Assembly (NCBI GenBank): GCA_021296235.1
Contig: JAGWAS010000011.1
Coordinates: 40,176-104,175 of the forward strand
Source of the DNA: Paracoccaceae bacterium
GTDB taxonomy: Bacteria; Pseudomonadota; Alphaproteobacteria; Rhodobacterales; Rhodobacteraceae
Length of the DNA stretch: 64,000 nt
Direction of reading: 5' to 3'
The first letter of the stretch is position 1. Each line of letters opens with the position of its first letter. Of the stretch, positions 26,982 through 35,759 are shown in pieces. Position numbers and translations under genes: made by a program. The notes under the pieces are model-generated. The model was not told the origin of the DNA. It made no database searches and saw only the letters and a list, made by a program, of their open reading frames with translations.

Positions 26982-28076
26982 GTGAATCAGGAATTCAAAC
27001 CCGACATTGCCGAACTTCTTCAACGGGCATCGAATGACCTGCGCATAGGGATTCCGGTTGCGGTTTTGGAGGGTGGCTCCGGAATTCTTGCATTGTCCGT
27101 CGAGACAGCGTCAGACCAAAGGCTGCTGAGTGCCGCCCAATGCGATGGTGCCGTGCTGGCGTTGACTGCAAGGCGCGCGGCAACCCTGAAGTCGCGGATC
27201 TATGACGGAGACATGGCTCGCATCAGGATTCCGGCGAATGCAGCGCCGCAGCTTCTGCGTTCACTGGCGGATCCGTCAACCGATCTGTGGAATCCGCTGA
27301 AGGGGCCGCTGGAATCGGTACGGAACGGTCCGGCGGGTGCGTGCAGGCGCGCAATTGAATTGGCTCGCAGTGCCCGGCTGCTGCCGGCGGTTGTCGCCGT
27401 GCCGGTTCAGAATGCAGAGGCGGTGGCGGAGGCCAACCGGTTGGTTTGCCTGGGACAGGAGTTGTGGGAGGAAATGCCGTCTTCCCCCCGGCATTTGGAA
27501 CGGCTGATTTCGGCGCAATTGCCCTTGCCGGTGTCCGAGGACGCCCGGATTCATGTGTTCCGAACCGAGGGTGCAACTGAAGAACATTGTGCAATTGAAA
27601 TCGGTGTGCCGTCCAGGGACAGGCCAGTGCTGGCACGCATGCATTCGGCCTGTTTCACGGGTGATGTCCTTGAATCGCTCAAATGCGATTGCGGCAACCA
27701 ACTCCGGTCGGCCTTGGAGATCATCTCCGGAGAAGGGAACGGAATCCTGCTCTATCTCAATCAGGAAGGGCGCGGGATCGGATTGACCAACAAGATCAGG
27801 GCATATTCCCTGCAGGACCAGGGGTTTGATACGGTGGAGGCCAATCACCGGCTTGGTTTCGAAGATGACGAACGTGATTTTCGGGCCGGCGCCGACATGC
27901 TCCGGCAACTGGGTTTTTCCGGCGTCAGGCTGATGACCAACAACCCGGCCAAATTGATGATGCTCGAGTCGCAGGGCATCAATGTTGTCGAACGTGTGCC
28001 GTTGCTCGCCGGTCGAACGTGCCACAATGAAGCGTATCTTGCGACCAAAGCGTCGAAAAGCGGTCACATTCTTTGA
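26982..28076 (+). CDS. ribA: GTP cyclohydrolase II
   Basis: This 364-residue protein has a C-terminal GTP cyclohydrolase II domain (about 185-355) that opens GTP in the first step of riboflavin synthesis. Zinc cysteines are in HSACFTGDVLESLKCDCGNQ, and the catalytic segment LNQEGRGIGLTNKI is intact. The N-terminal half resembles a dihydroxybutanone-phosphate synthase fold without its active-site residues, an arrangement common in alphaproteobacteria. The GTG at 26982 follows GAGG by 7 bases. The stop overlaps the next gene (TTGA). Confidence 0.92.
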   Translation: MNQEFKPDIAELLQRASNDLRIGIPVAVLEGGSGILALSVETASDQRLLSAAQCDGAVLALTARRAATLKSRIYDGDMARIRIPANAAPQLLRSLADPSTDLWNPLKGPLESVRNGPAGACRRAIELARSARLLPAVVAVPVQNAEAVAEANRLVCLGQELWEEMPSSPRHLERLISAQLPLPVSEDARIHVFRTEGATEEHCAIEIGVPSRDRPVLARMHSACFTGDVLESLKCDCGNQLRSALEIISGEGNGILLYLNQEGRGIGLTNKIRAYSLQDQGFDTVEANHRLGFEDDERDFRAGADMLRQLGFSGVRLMTNNPAKLMMLESQGINVVERVPLLAGRTCHNEAYLATKASKSGHIL

Positions 28077-28588
28077 ACCGGAATCCCGACAGCATTGTCG
28101 TTACCAAAAGAGGGGCCCGGTTCCGTGGCAGGGAGTTGTGCTGCTCAGTCGGCCGCAACGGCATAACCACCCGGAAACGGGAAGGCGACGGAGCCACGCC
28201 CGCCGGGGTTTTCCGTTTGCTCAGTGTGCTCTACCGGCCAGACCGGATTGGAGTTGCCGGCCTTGCCGGCGCGATGCCGATACTCGGATCTGACATCTGG
28301 TCGGACGATCCACTTGATCCTGAATACAACCATTTGACGCACTCAATCGGAATCCGTCGCTTCAGCCATGAGCGGTTGAGGCGCCCGGACGGACAGTATG
28401 ATCTTGTCGTTCCGATCGACCACAATTGGCCATGTGCGGTCCCAAACGGAGGCTCAGCCATATTCATGCACATCTGGAGGAAACCGCGACATCCGACTGC
28501 CGGCTGTATCGCATTTTCCAGGGATGACCTGATTTGGATCGTACAGCGGCTAAATGAACGAACCCGCCTGATCGTCAGAGCGTTCTGA
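28073..28588 (+). CDS. L,D-transpeptidase family (YkuD-domain) protein
   Basis: This 171-residue protein is made up almost wholly of a YkuD domain. The catalytic region SAIFMHIWRKPRHPTAGCIAF has the conserved His and the nucleophile Cys in the expected order. Enzymes of this fold cross-link peptidoglycan or attach proteins to it. No signal peptide or membrane anchor is visible, which is usual for this short alphaproteobacterial subfamily but leaves the place of action open. TTG start, coupled to ribA by a 4-base overlap. Confidence 0.85.
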   Translation: MNRNPDSIVVTKRGARFRGRELCCSVGRNGITTRKREGDGATPAGVFRLLSVLYRPDRIGVAGLAGAMPILGSDIWSDDPLDPEYNHLTHSIGIRRFSHERLRRPDGQYDLVVPIDHNWPCAVPNGGSAIFMHIWRKPRHPTAGCIAFSRDDLIWIVQRLNERTRLIVRAF

Positions 28589-28605
28589 CAACCGGCTCGA
28601 CCCGC

Positions 28606-29277
28606 CTACCCCCTGTTTCCAGCCAAAGATTGGGGTCTCTCACCGAACACTGCAGTTCCGATTCTCACATGGGTTGCCCCAAGTGCGATCGCAGTTTCAA
28701 AATCTCCGCTCATCCCCATGCTCAATTTGTTCAAACCGTTCCGTTCCGCAAGATTTGCCAACAGGCCAAAATGCAGCGCTGCCTCCTCACCGACCGGCGG
28801 AATGCACATGAGTCCAACCACGGGAAGCTCCAATTGCCGGGTGGTGGAGACAAGCCGGTCAAGGTCATCAGGAATGACGCCGGATTTCTGAGCTTCCTCG
28901 CCGGTGTTGACCTGAATGAACAGGTCAGGGCATTGGCCAATCTCCTGGGCGACATCGGCAATCCTTCGGGCCAGCTTGGGTCGATCCAAGGAATGGATGC
29001 AGCGGAAGAGTTTCATCGCCTGCCGCACCTTGTTGGACTGCAGTGGACCAACGAGATGCAAGGAGACGCCGGGGTGCGAATCCATGAGTTCCGGCCATTT
29101 GGATGCCGCCTCCTGAACGCGGTTTTCCCCGAACTGGGTATGCCCACTGCCAAGAACGGCACGGATTCGCCCAACGGGCTGAAGTTTTGAGATCGCCAGC
29201 AAGCAGGTGCTTCCCTGCTCCCTTCCGGCATCCTTTTCGGCCTTCCGGATGCGACGATCCATTTCGGCAAGTGACAT
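28606..29277 (-). CDS. YggS-family PLP homeostasis protein
   Basis: This 223-residue single-domain PLP-binding protein is related to the alanine racemase barrel. The PLP lysine lies in LLAISKLQP near the N-terminus. Further family marks are FGENRVQEA, HLVGPLQSNKV, IQVNTGEEAQKSGV, LSMGMSGDFETAIALGATHVRIGTAVFG. The family keeps B6 vitamers and amino/keto acid pools in balance and has no known catalytic reaction. Convergent with the L,D-transpeptidase gene. Confidence 0.93.
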   Translation of the reverse strand: MSLAEMDRRIRKAEKDAGREQGSTCLLAISKLQPVGRIRAVLGSGHTQFGENRVQEAASKWPELMDSHPGVSLHLVGPLQSNKVRQAMKLFRCIHSLDRPKLARRIADVAQEIGQCPDLFIQVNTGEEAQKSGVIPDDLDRLVSTTRQLELPVVGLMCIPPVGEEAALHFGLLANLAERNGLNKLSMGMSGDFETAIALGATHVRIGTAVFGERPQSLAGNRG

Positions 29278-29404
29278 GCTGAACTTCCACTATCCAAGGT
29301 TGCGCTGCGGCAAGGGTGCCGGCAGCAATGTCCTGATCCACCCGGTGCGATCAAGGAATTCGACCCCGCTGGGCAATCTCGTGCCGGCACCGGATCCTTG
29401 CCAG

Positions 29405-30118
29405 TTATCCAAATTGCAGTATCCGGTCGCCCAGCGGCTGTGTCGGCCGGAAGTTGTTCGGGAATATTGAGGCAAAACGCGCAATCTGCCCGGCGGACAT
29501 TGAAAGTGGCTCGCCAAGAATGATCCAGGCAACACCCTCAGTGCATGGTGGCGTTGTAAGGGATCCAGGATATCTCCATGACAAGTGACTTCGGGGAAGC
29601 AGGGAAGAAAGGTCGAAGTTACCTGCGACGACACGCCGCTGGCCCGGGAAATTCTTCCATATGGGTTCCAGCGCAACGTGTTCCGGACCTTCCCTGAACA
29701 GCACTCCCACCACGGCGAGTGAGCCGTCTTTGCCTTCGTGCACAAGATGCAACTCCAGCGGCAGCCGGGATCCTTCAACCAAATGTTCACTTCCGTGGTG
29801 GAAATGGAATTGCCGGAGTTCATGGTAAACCCCATCAAGAACAATACCGTGTTTCGATTCCAGGTTGAATTGGATCGTGCGCCCGGTGTTTTCCACAGAA
29901 AGGCGGGCGGGGCCGTAATCATATTCCACTGGAGCAAGTTCGCTGTTCCGCCAGTTGATCAGGTCAATTGGCGATTGTTCGCCTCCGGTGTCACAGCAGC
30001 TGAATTCCGGGCGAAGGCTGCCCCAATTGTTGGGACCGTTTTGGGTTCCGTAGCCCCAGCATGGAGCAAAGCTCCCATGCCCCGAAGGTTGCGCGTGCTT
30101 AGCATGGTCGGGCATCAT
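29405..30118 (-). CDS. Alpha-type carbonic anhydrase without signal peptide
   Basis: This 237-residue enzyme belongs to the alpha class of carbonic anhydrases (CO2 hydration). It has WGYGTQNGPNNW and GGEQSPIDL, then the zinc histidines in RQFHFHHGSEH and LELHLVHEG. The C-terminal marks SLTTPPCTEGVAWIILGEP and NNFRPTQPLGDR are also present. ATG 30118 or 30115 follows AGAGG. Bacterial members are normally periplasmic with a signal peptide, but none is visible here, nor in the frame extension to 30397. It lies between yggS and the DUF3576-leuS block, where such a gene is not usual. The extension upstream contains no recognisable domain. Confidence 0.9.
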   Translation of the reverse strand: MMPDHAKHAQPSGHGSFAPCWGYGTQNGPNNWGSLRPEFSCCDTGGEQSPIDLINWRNSELAPVEYDYGPARLSVENTGRTIQFNLESKHGIVLDGVYHELRQFHFHHGSEHLVEGSRLPLELHLVHEGKDGSLAVVGVLFREGPEHVALEPIWKNFPGQRRVVAGNFDLSSLLPRSHLSWRYPGSLTTPPCTEGVAWIILGEPLSMSAGQIARFASIFPNNFRPTQPLGDRILQFG

Positions 30119-30442
30119 GATCCTCTTGGCAGTTTGCCGTTGCTCGATGCCACTTTCCCTGGCAATCACGATCGGCGGGTGGTTGGTTTGCGCTGGCAGT
30201 TCCAGCCGGTTTAAGTCCAGATGGGTTCTGAGCATTGTGATTGCAAATCGATCAGGCTGATGGAAGTGCAATTGTTTTTCCGGAATGAACATTTCATGGC
30301 GCAGGCAACGAACAGGGCCATGCTCTGCCAGCCGTTTGGTCTCCGTCTTGATCTCCAGACCGTTCAAACGTGGTTGAGAACAACTTGTGCAGACCATCCG
30401 AAGTCAGTAATGGAATCGCCGAATGTAATCCGGGGATCATCA
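30119..30442. other. Divergent intergenic region between carbonic anhydrase and DUF3576 genes
   Basis: Open frames extend through this stretch on both strands, but neither shows a family motif. It should hold the promoters for both divergent genes. No convincing -10/-35 pair was found by eye. Confidence 0.5.
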
Positions 30443-30901
30443 ATGTTGTTCATGCGCAATTTGCGGCTTGGTGCAGTTTTGGCAGTGCTCTCCGCTGCGT
30501 TGTTTGCATGTTCCGGCAACAATGAGGCGCAGGAGCCGGTTCAGCGGGAGGCGGAGACAAGGGAAACCATCTGGTCACTGTTTCAGAACAGAGAGAGTCC
30601 GGCAACCACGGTTCGCGTCAACAAATACGTTTGGAACGCTGCATTCGAGGTCTTGGATTTCCTTCCGATTGAGACGGTTGATCCGTTTACGGGGGTCATA
30701 GTTACAGGTTGGGGCACGGCACCCGGCAGCAACACGTCATACAAGGCGACCATACTTGTGTCCGACCCTGCACTTGACGTTCGGGCACTGCGCGTGTCGC
30801 TCATGACCAGAAGCGGCCCCGCCGACGCGGCGACCGTTACCGCCGTAGAGGATGCGATACTGACCCGCGCCAGGCAACTCAGGCTGGCGGCAGCCAAATA
30901 A
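30443..30901 (+). CDS. DUF3576 family lipoprotein
   Basis: This 152-residue predicted lipoprotein has a signal peptide MRNLRLGAVLAVLSAALFAC with a lipobox-like end. The DUF3576 core follows: VRVNKYVWNAAFEVLDFLPIETVDPFTGVIVTGWG and YKATILVSDPALDVRALRVSL. The family is alphaproteobacterial, usually directly upstream of leuS as here, with unknown function. A role in outer-membrane or LPS assembly is suggested by its constant company with lptE. ATG at 30443 or 30452. Confidence 0.88.
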   Translation: MLFMRNLRLGAVLAVLSAALFACSGNNEAQEPVQREAETRETIWSLFQNRESPATTVRVNKYVWNAAFEVLDFLPIETVDPFTGVIVTGWGTAPGSNTSYKATILVSDPALDVRALRVSLMTRSGPADAATVTAVEDAILTRARQLRLAAAK

Positions 30902-30955
30902 ATTCGGTGCCGGGCGCCGCATTTCCGGGTCGGAACAACTGGGGTGCCAACACCG

Positions 30956-33517
30956 ATGAAAGTTCGCGATTTTCGGGAAATTGAGCGCGCTTGGCAGCAG
31001 GCGTGGGACAAGGCCGGCGTGTTCACTGCAGAACGGGATGACAACCGTCCCAAATACTATGTCCTGGAGATGTTCCCCTATCCTTCCGGCAAAATTCACA
31101 TGGGTCATGTCCGGAACTACACCATGGGTGATGTCATCGCCCGCTATCGAATGGCATGCGGCTACAATGTTCTTCATCCCATGGGTTGGGATGCGTTCGG
31201 AATGCCGGCCGAGAACGCGGCCATGGAGAATGGCATACACCCCGGAGCGTGGACGCGCCGAAACATTGAGGACATGCGGAACCAGTTGAAGCCGTTGGGA
31301 CTCTCGATCGATTGGAGCCGGGAATTTGCCACCTGCGATCCGGAATATTACGGTCAGCAGCAAGCCATGTTCATTGAGATGCTCGAAATGGGTTTGGTGT
31401 GCCGAAAGAGCGCCTTGGTTAACTGGGATCCGGTGGACATGACCGTTCTGGCCAATGAACAGGTCGTGGATGGGAAGGGATGGCGTTCGGGGGCGGAGGT
31501 TGAACGGCGCACCCTTACACAATGGTTCTTCAGAATAAGTGAATTCTCGGAAGAACTGCTTGCGGCAATAGACGGGCTTGACGGATGGCCCGAAAAGGTC
31601 CGGCTGATGCAAAGAAACTGGATCGGGAAATCACGGGGTCTTGAAATCGACTTCGACATTGTTGCCGGGGCAGGCAAACAGAAAAGCATCAAGGTTTACA
31701 CAACGCGACCGGACACGCTCCACGGCGCAAATTTTGTTGCGATTTCGGCCGATCATCCGCTGGCGGGGGTACTGGCGGAATCGAGTGCCGAGATTGCGGC
31801 ATATCTCGACGAATGTCGTCGAACCGCGGTTTCGGAGGCTGCACTGGAGGCAATCGAAAAAACCGGAATCGACACCGGTTTGAAAGTCAGGCATCCGCTG
31901 TTGCCTGATGAAGCGCTGCCTGTCTGGATCGCAAATTTCATTCTCCACGACTACGGGACAGGCGCAATTTTCGGTTGTCCGGCACATGATCAGAGGGATT
32001 TGGATTTCTCACGGAAATACGGGCTGCCGGTCATTGACGTGTTTGTGGCGCCGGAATCCTGCAAAGTTGTGGAGGACATTGCTTTCGTTCCGCCAAAGAA
32101 TGTCAAGGTCAGGTATCTCAGAAGGGTTGCAGGAGAGGAGATACAGACAGGCGAAGAAGCCGTGAATGCGGCGATCGATCGCTGCGAGCGCGCCGGGCTG
32201 GGCAGGGGCGTCGTCCGCTACCGGCTAAGGGATTGGGGAATTAGCAGACAGAGATATTGGGGTTGCCCAATTCCGGCCGTTCATTGCGAAGCTTGCGGAA
32301 CGGTTCCCGAGAAAAAGGAGAATCTGCCTGTTGTCCTTCCCCAGGATGTAAGTTTCGAACAGCCCGGCAACCCTCTTGACAGGCATGCCGAATGGAAGTC
32401 CGTGCCCTGCCCGAAGTGTGGTCGCCCGGCGGAGCGCGAAACCGAAACCATGGACACATTCGTCGACAGCTCCTGGTATTTTGCGCGGTTCACGGCACCA
32501 CATGCCAAAACGCCGACCTCAATGGAGGATGCGGAATACTGGATGAATGTCGATCAGTATATTGGCGGAGTTGAGCACGCGATCCTGCACCTTCTCTATT
32601 CCAGGTTCTTTGCTCGGGCCATGAACATAATCGGTCATCTGCCGAAAAAGGCGATTGAGCCCTTTGATGCCATGTTCACGCAGGGCATGGTAACCCATGA
32701 GATATACATGACGCGGGATGCCAAGGGCCGACCTCTCCACCATTTTCCCGACGAGGTTGAGTTTTCCGATGATGGAGCCATGCTGAAATCAACCGGTGAG
32801 CCGGTCGAGGTCATTCCTTCAGCAAAAATGGCCAAATCGAAAAAGAACGTGATCAATCCATTGGATTTGATCGACCGGTTCGGTGCCGATACGGCGAGAT
32901 GGTACATCATTTCCGATTCTCCGCCGGAGCGCGATGTTGAATGGACCAACGCCGGTGTTGAAGCTGCTTCGAAGCACTTGCAGCGCATGCAAAGAATGGC
33001 TGCTGAATTTGCCGATGATCAGCGGTCAGGGGATGAAGCGGCGGATGCAGCCCTGCTGGCGGCTACGCATCGGACCATCAGTGAAGTTACAAGCGGAATT
33101 GACAGGTTCGCCTTCAACAAATCCGTGGCCGAACTCTACAAGTTGGTGAATTTCATTGCCCGCTCGGAAGCGGGGGGAGAGTCAAAAAGGGATGCCTTTC
33201 GGGTGGTGGCTCGGCTGATGGCGCCGATAACCCCGCATCTGGCTGAAGAGATTTGGAGCATGCTGGGATGCAATGGGTTTGTCGCGGATGCGGGATGGCC
33301 AGAGGCGAACCCCGACCTGCTTCAGGACGAACTGGTTACCATGCCGATACAGGTTAACGGCAAACGAAGATCGGAAATCCAAGTCCCGCGCGGCACGGCA
33401 GGGGACGAGATCAAGAGACTGGTGCTTGAGGATGCGGCCGTGGCCAGATACCTTGCGGGATCCCAACCGAGGAAACTCATTGTGGTGCCGGAGCGTATCG
33501 TGAATGTTGTATTTTAG
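30956..33517 (+). CDS. leuS: Leucyl-tRNA synthetase
   Basis: This 853-residue class-I synthetase has the HIGH-type motif in [15 protein letters not shown]. The CP1 editing domain has [16 protein letters not shown], and [18 protein letters not shown] is the leucine-specific segment. The KMSKS loop appears as [13 protein letters not shown]. The anticodon-binding and C-terminal domains complete the usual length. GTG at 30944 is an alternative start in frame. The stop overlaps the lptE start region by 14 bases, showing tight coupling. Confidence 0.96.
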   Translation: MKVRDFREIERAWQQAWDKAGVFTAERDDNRPKYYVLEMFPYPSGKIHMGHVRNYTMGDVIARYRMACGYNVLHPMGWDAFGMPAENAAMENGIHPGAWTRRNIEDMRNQLKPLGLSIDWSREFATCDPEYYGQQQAMFIEMLEMGLVCRKSALVNWDPVDMTVLANEQVVDGKGWRSGAEVERRTLTQWFFRISEFSEELLAAIDGLDGWPEKVRLMQRNWIGKSRGLEIDFDIVAGAGKQKSIKVYTTRPDTLHGANFVAISADHPLAGVLAESSAEIAAYLDECRRTAVSEAALEAIEKTGIDTGLKVRHPLLPDEALPVWIANFILHDYGTGAIFGCPAHDQRDLDFSRKYGLPVIDVFVAPESCKVVEDIAFVPPKNVKVRYLRRVAGEEIQTGEEAVNAAIDRCERAGLGRGVVRYRLRDWGISRQRYWGCPIPAVHCEACGTVPEKKENLPVVLPQDVSFEQPGNPLDRHAEWKSVPCPKCGRPAERETETMDTFVDSSWYFARFTAPHAKTPTSMEDAEYWMNVDQYIGGVEHAILHLLYSRFFARAMNIIGHLPKKAIEPFDAMFTQGMVTHEIYMTRDAKGRPLHHFPDEVEFSDDGAMLKSTGEPVEVIPSAKMAKSKKNVINPLDLIDRFGADTARWYIISDSPPERDVEWTNAGVEAASKHLQRMQRMAAEFADDQRSGDEAADAALLAATHRTISEVTSGIDRFAFNKSVAELYKLVNFIARSEAGGESKRDAFRVVARLMAPITPHLAEEIWSMLGCNGFVADAGWPEANPDLLQDELVTMPIQVNGKRRSEIQVPRGTAGDEIKRLVLEDAAVARYLAGSQPRKLIVVPERIVNVVF

Positions 33518-33998
33518 CCGAAGAGGCGCACTTGCCCTGCTCGCCGGATTGGCCGCTGGCGGGTGCAGGTTTGAACCGGCCTTGCGCAGTGGACAATCTG
33601 CGGCAATTCTGGCTGGTCAATTCAGCGTTTCCGTTCCGGGCGATCGAATCGCCTTCCTTTTGGAGGAAAGTCTGCTGCAGCGGCTGGGAAATTCCGGTGG
33701 CATCCCCAGTTACATGATGCAGGTTGCCCTTGAGGTCAGCGAAGGCAAGGGAGCGGCCACCGGGTCGGGAGGTGTGGATCGCCTTTTGCTGTCCGGAGCA
33801 GCCGAATTCACTGTAAGCGATGCCGATGATGTTCGGTTGGCCGATGGTGCGGTCAAGGGTTTGGTGACGTTTTCCTCAATTGACGAGATCATTGCCTCTG
33901 ATGCAGCCCGGAAGGATGCCGAACAGCGGCTTGCCGATCTGCTTGCAGAGAAGATTGTAGCCCGACTTCTCCTGAATTCAGATGAGTGGTCGCTCTGA
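33504..33998 (+). CDS. lptE: LPS-assembly lipoprotein LptE
   Basis: This 164-residue lipoprotein has [17 protein letters not shown] as signal and lipobox. The mature part has the LptE-like pattern of a beta-rich N-terminal half and a C-terminal helix ([25 protein letters not shown]). LptE plugs the LptD barrel in LPS export. Sequence conservation in this family is low, so position directly after leuS is a large part of the evidence. It overlaps leuS by 14 bases. holA, normally the next gene, is found 18 kb away at 51912. Confidence 0.85.
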   Translation: MLYFSRRGALALLAGLAAGGCRFEPALRSGQSAAILAGQFSVSVPGDRIAFLLEESLLQRLGNSGGIPSYMMQVALEVSEGKGAATGSGGVDRLLLSGAAEFTVSDADDVRLADGAVKGLVTFSSIDEIIASDAARKDAEQRLADLLAEKIVARLLLNSDEWSL

Positions 33999-34622
33999 CG
34001 GCCAGAAGGCTCCAATTAAATCCTTGTGCTGCTGGATAACTTGGCTCCCGGTGGATCTGCCGACGCGACAGGTGAAGTCCGGGCCCTGTGGAGAGCGGTC
34101 AGCTTCCCGATCCGTTACATGCCCTTGCACCTTGGTCGCGAAGTGGCGGCGGTAGTTGGCCGCAATGTTGCGGAACGCTACGTTGTCGCGCGGACCCGTG
34201 TTGGGTTGCAGGGTATTTTGACGGTGAACGGGCGATTTGTTTCGGATTGGATTGGCATTCGGTTGGTTGGAAGTCGAATTAATCCGGAAAGGCTGTTTTC
34301 CTTTTCCCGGCAGCTTTGCAGAAGCACTGCCTTTCCGGGAATTTGCGGAGAGGTTCTTTACCGGTAGTTTCATGGATCCCGCCGCCGGCATGGCGGGGCA
34401 GGACAAGGAACGAATTGCGGCTGTCAAGTCATGTATATGGGTTCCCTCGAAATCAGGTCTGACCTGAAGATCAGCCACGCCCCTTGAGGTTTGGGAAAAC
34501 GAGGCTCTTGTTTTTGACAAAATTCCAGACGATTGGAGTGGGGATTGCGGCGAAAGGAGTTTTGTCAAATCCGCTACCGCGATTCAACCATGGCCATTCT
34601 GCAAACGATCTTTGAAACACCT
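33999..34622. other. Non-coding stretch at the left border of the presumed island
   Basis: No frame is convincing. A 113-codon plus frame (34026-34367, GTG start) and an overlapping minus frame share this DNA, and neither shows motifs or a ribosome site. The stretch contains a hairpin at 34378-34397 and the left copy of an imperfect direct repeat at 34531-34554. Confidence 0.5.
34531..34554 (+). repeat. Left copy of imperfect 24-nt direct repeat flanking the 34-52 kb region
   Basis: Of 24 aligned bases, 20 are identical to 51750-51773, without gaps: both begin GATTGGA and contain GATTGCGG followed by GAA. The two copies lie near the ends of the gene block that separates lptE from holA. The match could be accidental. 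Confidence 0.35.
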
Positions 34623-35678
34623 TCAGTCGTAATCCTGCGTGGACTCCGTTTTGAACGTCTTTTCCAGCATTGCCTGATAGCCAAATGTGGCAGCAAGGCC
34701 TCCGGTATGCACAAATAGCCCCGTGCCTGCCAAGGCCGGAATGGCGGCGAAGGCTTTTGCCGAGTAAACTGGGTCAAGCATGATGCCTTCACGGCGTGCC
34801 ATCATGCGCATGGCATCCGCCGCTGGTGCGCCAATTCTCCCGTAACCGGGCGCAAGTGCGCCGTCCCAAAGATGTATGTCGGATTTTTCGGCGACAGAAA
34901 CGGTGTTCAGAAGGAGCGACAATCCGTTCAGAACCTGAAGCATTCGATCAAATTGCGGCGCGCCCGCCCGCCGCACACAGCTCCCGATTACCCGTGCATT
35001 GCTGCCGGCACGCCGTAACCCGGAGAGGAGCCCGGCGTGGGTAAGGCCGCTGCCGGACGGAACGACAACAAAGTCGAAATCGGCCGCCTGAGAAACGATC
35101 TCCTGCCCTGCCTGCACATATCCGAGCGCTCCAAGTGGAGGATTATCAGGCGCCAGCGGAATGACATACGGTCGCTTTCCCTCAATGCGCAACATCTCGG
35201 CCCGCCTGCGCAATGCCGCATCCGCTCCGGCCTCGTCTTCGCCGTCGGGGTGGTGCATGACTTCAACTCCCAGGATCCTGAGAAGCAGGACATTTCCTGA
35301 GGACCGGTAGATGTCATCCATGCCGGGAACCCGATCCTCAAGCTGCACAATTGCTTCCATGCCGAGTGAACGGGCCGCCGCCGCCGCCGTGCGGGCGAAG
35401 TTCGATTGCACTGCACCGGTTATCAGGATGGTGTCTGCCTGTTCTCTCAGCGCAGCTCCCAAATAGTGTTCAAGTTGACGCGACTTGTTGCCGCCAAATG
35501 GTGCACCGGCCAAGTCATCCCGCTTGATGGAAAGGTCAATGCCGAGTTCATCGGACAGAACAGGGAGCGGGTGAAGTGGAGTTACGTAGTCGACGAGTGT
35601 AACGCACCGCCCGCCCGGCCGGGTCATCCTTCGGCCCTCTCGGACCGGCGGGGATTTGCCCGATTCATCATTGACCAT
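34623..35678 (-). CDS. D-cysteine desulfhydrase / ACC deaminase family PLP enzyme
   Basis: This 351-residue tryptophan-synthase-beta-fold PLP enzyme has LSIKRDDLAGAPFGGNKSRQLEHYLG with the PLP lysine, ITGAVQSNFARTAAAAA and VVPSGSGLTHAGLL. The family includes D-cysteine desulfhydrase, ACC deaminase and L-cysteate lyase; the exact substrate is not clear. ATG 35678 or 35627 may be the start. It lies just downstream of the TRAP transporter genes, 81 bases after the permease stop, so it may act on the imported compound. Confidence 0.83.
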   Translation of the reverse strand: MVNDESGKSPPVREGRRMTRPGGRCVTLVDYVTPLHPLPVLSDELGIDLSIKRDDLAGAPFGGNKSRQLEHYLGAALREQADTILITGAVQSNFARTAAAAARSLGMEAIVQLEDRVPGMDDIYRSSGNVLLLRILGVEVMHHPDGEDEAGADAALRRRAEMLRIEGKRPYVIPLAPDNPPLGALGYVQAGQEIVSQAADFDFVVVPSGSGLTHAGLLSGLRRAGSNARVIGSCVRRAGAPQFDRMLQVLNGLSLLLNTVSVAEKSDIHLWDGALAPGYGRIGAPAADAMRMMARREGIMLDPVYSAKAFAAIPALAGTGLFVHTGGLAATFGYQAMLEKTFKTESTQDYD

Positions 35679-35759
35679 GCATCCGTCGACATTGCCCTTG
35701 CGGTGCCGCTGGATAAGACACCTTCAGTGCTGTGTGCGGTATCAATTTCAAGGAAGGAC

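Noticed and set aside
27276..28067. 263-codon minus frame opposite ribA
   Set aside because: RibA zinc and catalytic motifs are on the plus strand, and the antisense product has no domain.
34026..34367. 113-codon GTG-started frame after lptE
   Set aside because: No motif or ribosome site, and an overlapping minus frame is equally open. It is probably non-coding border sequence.
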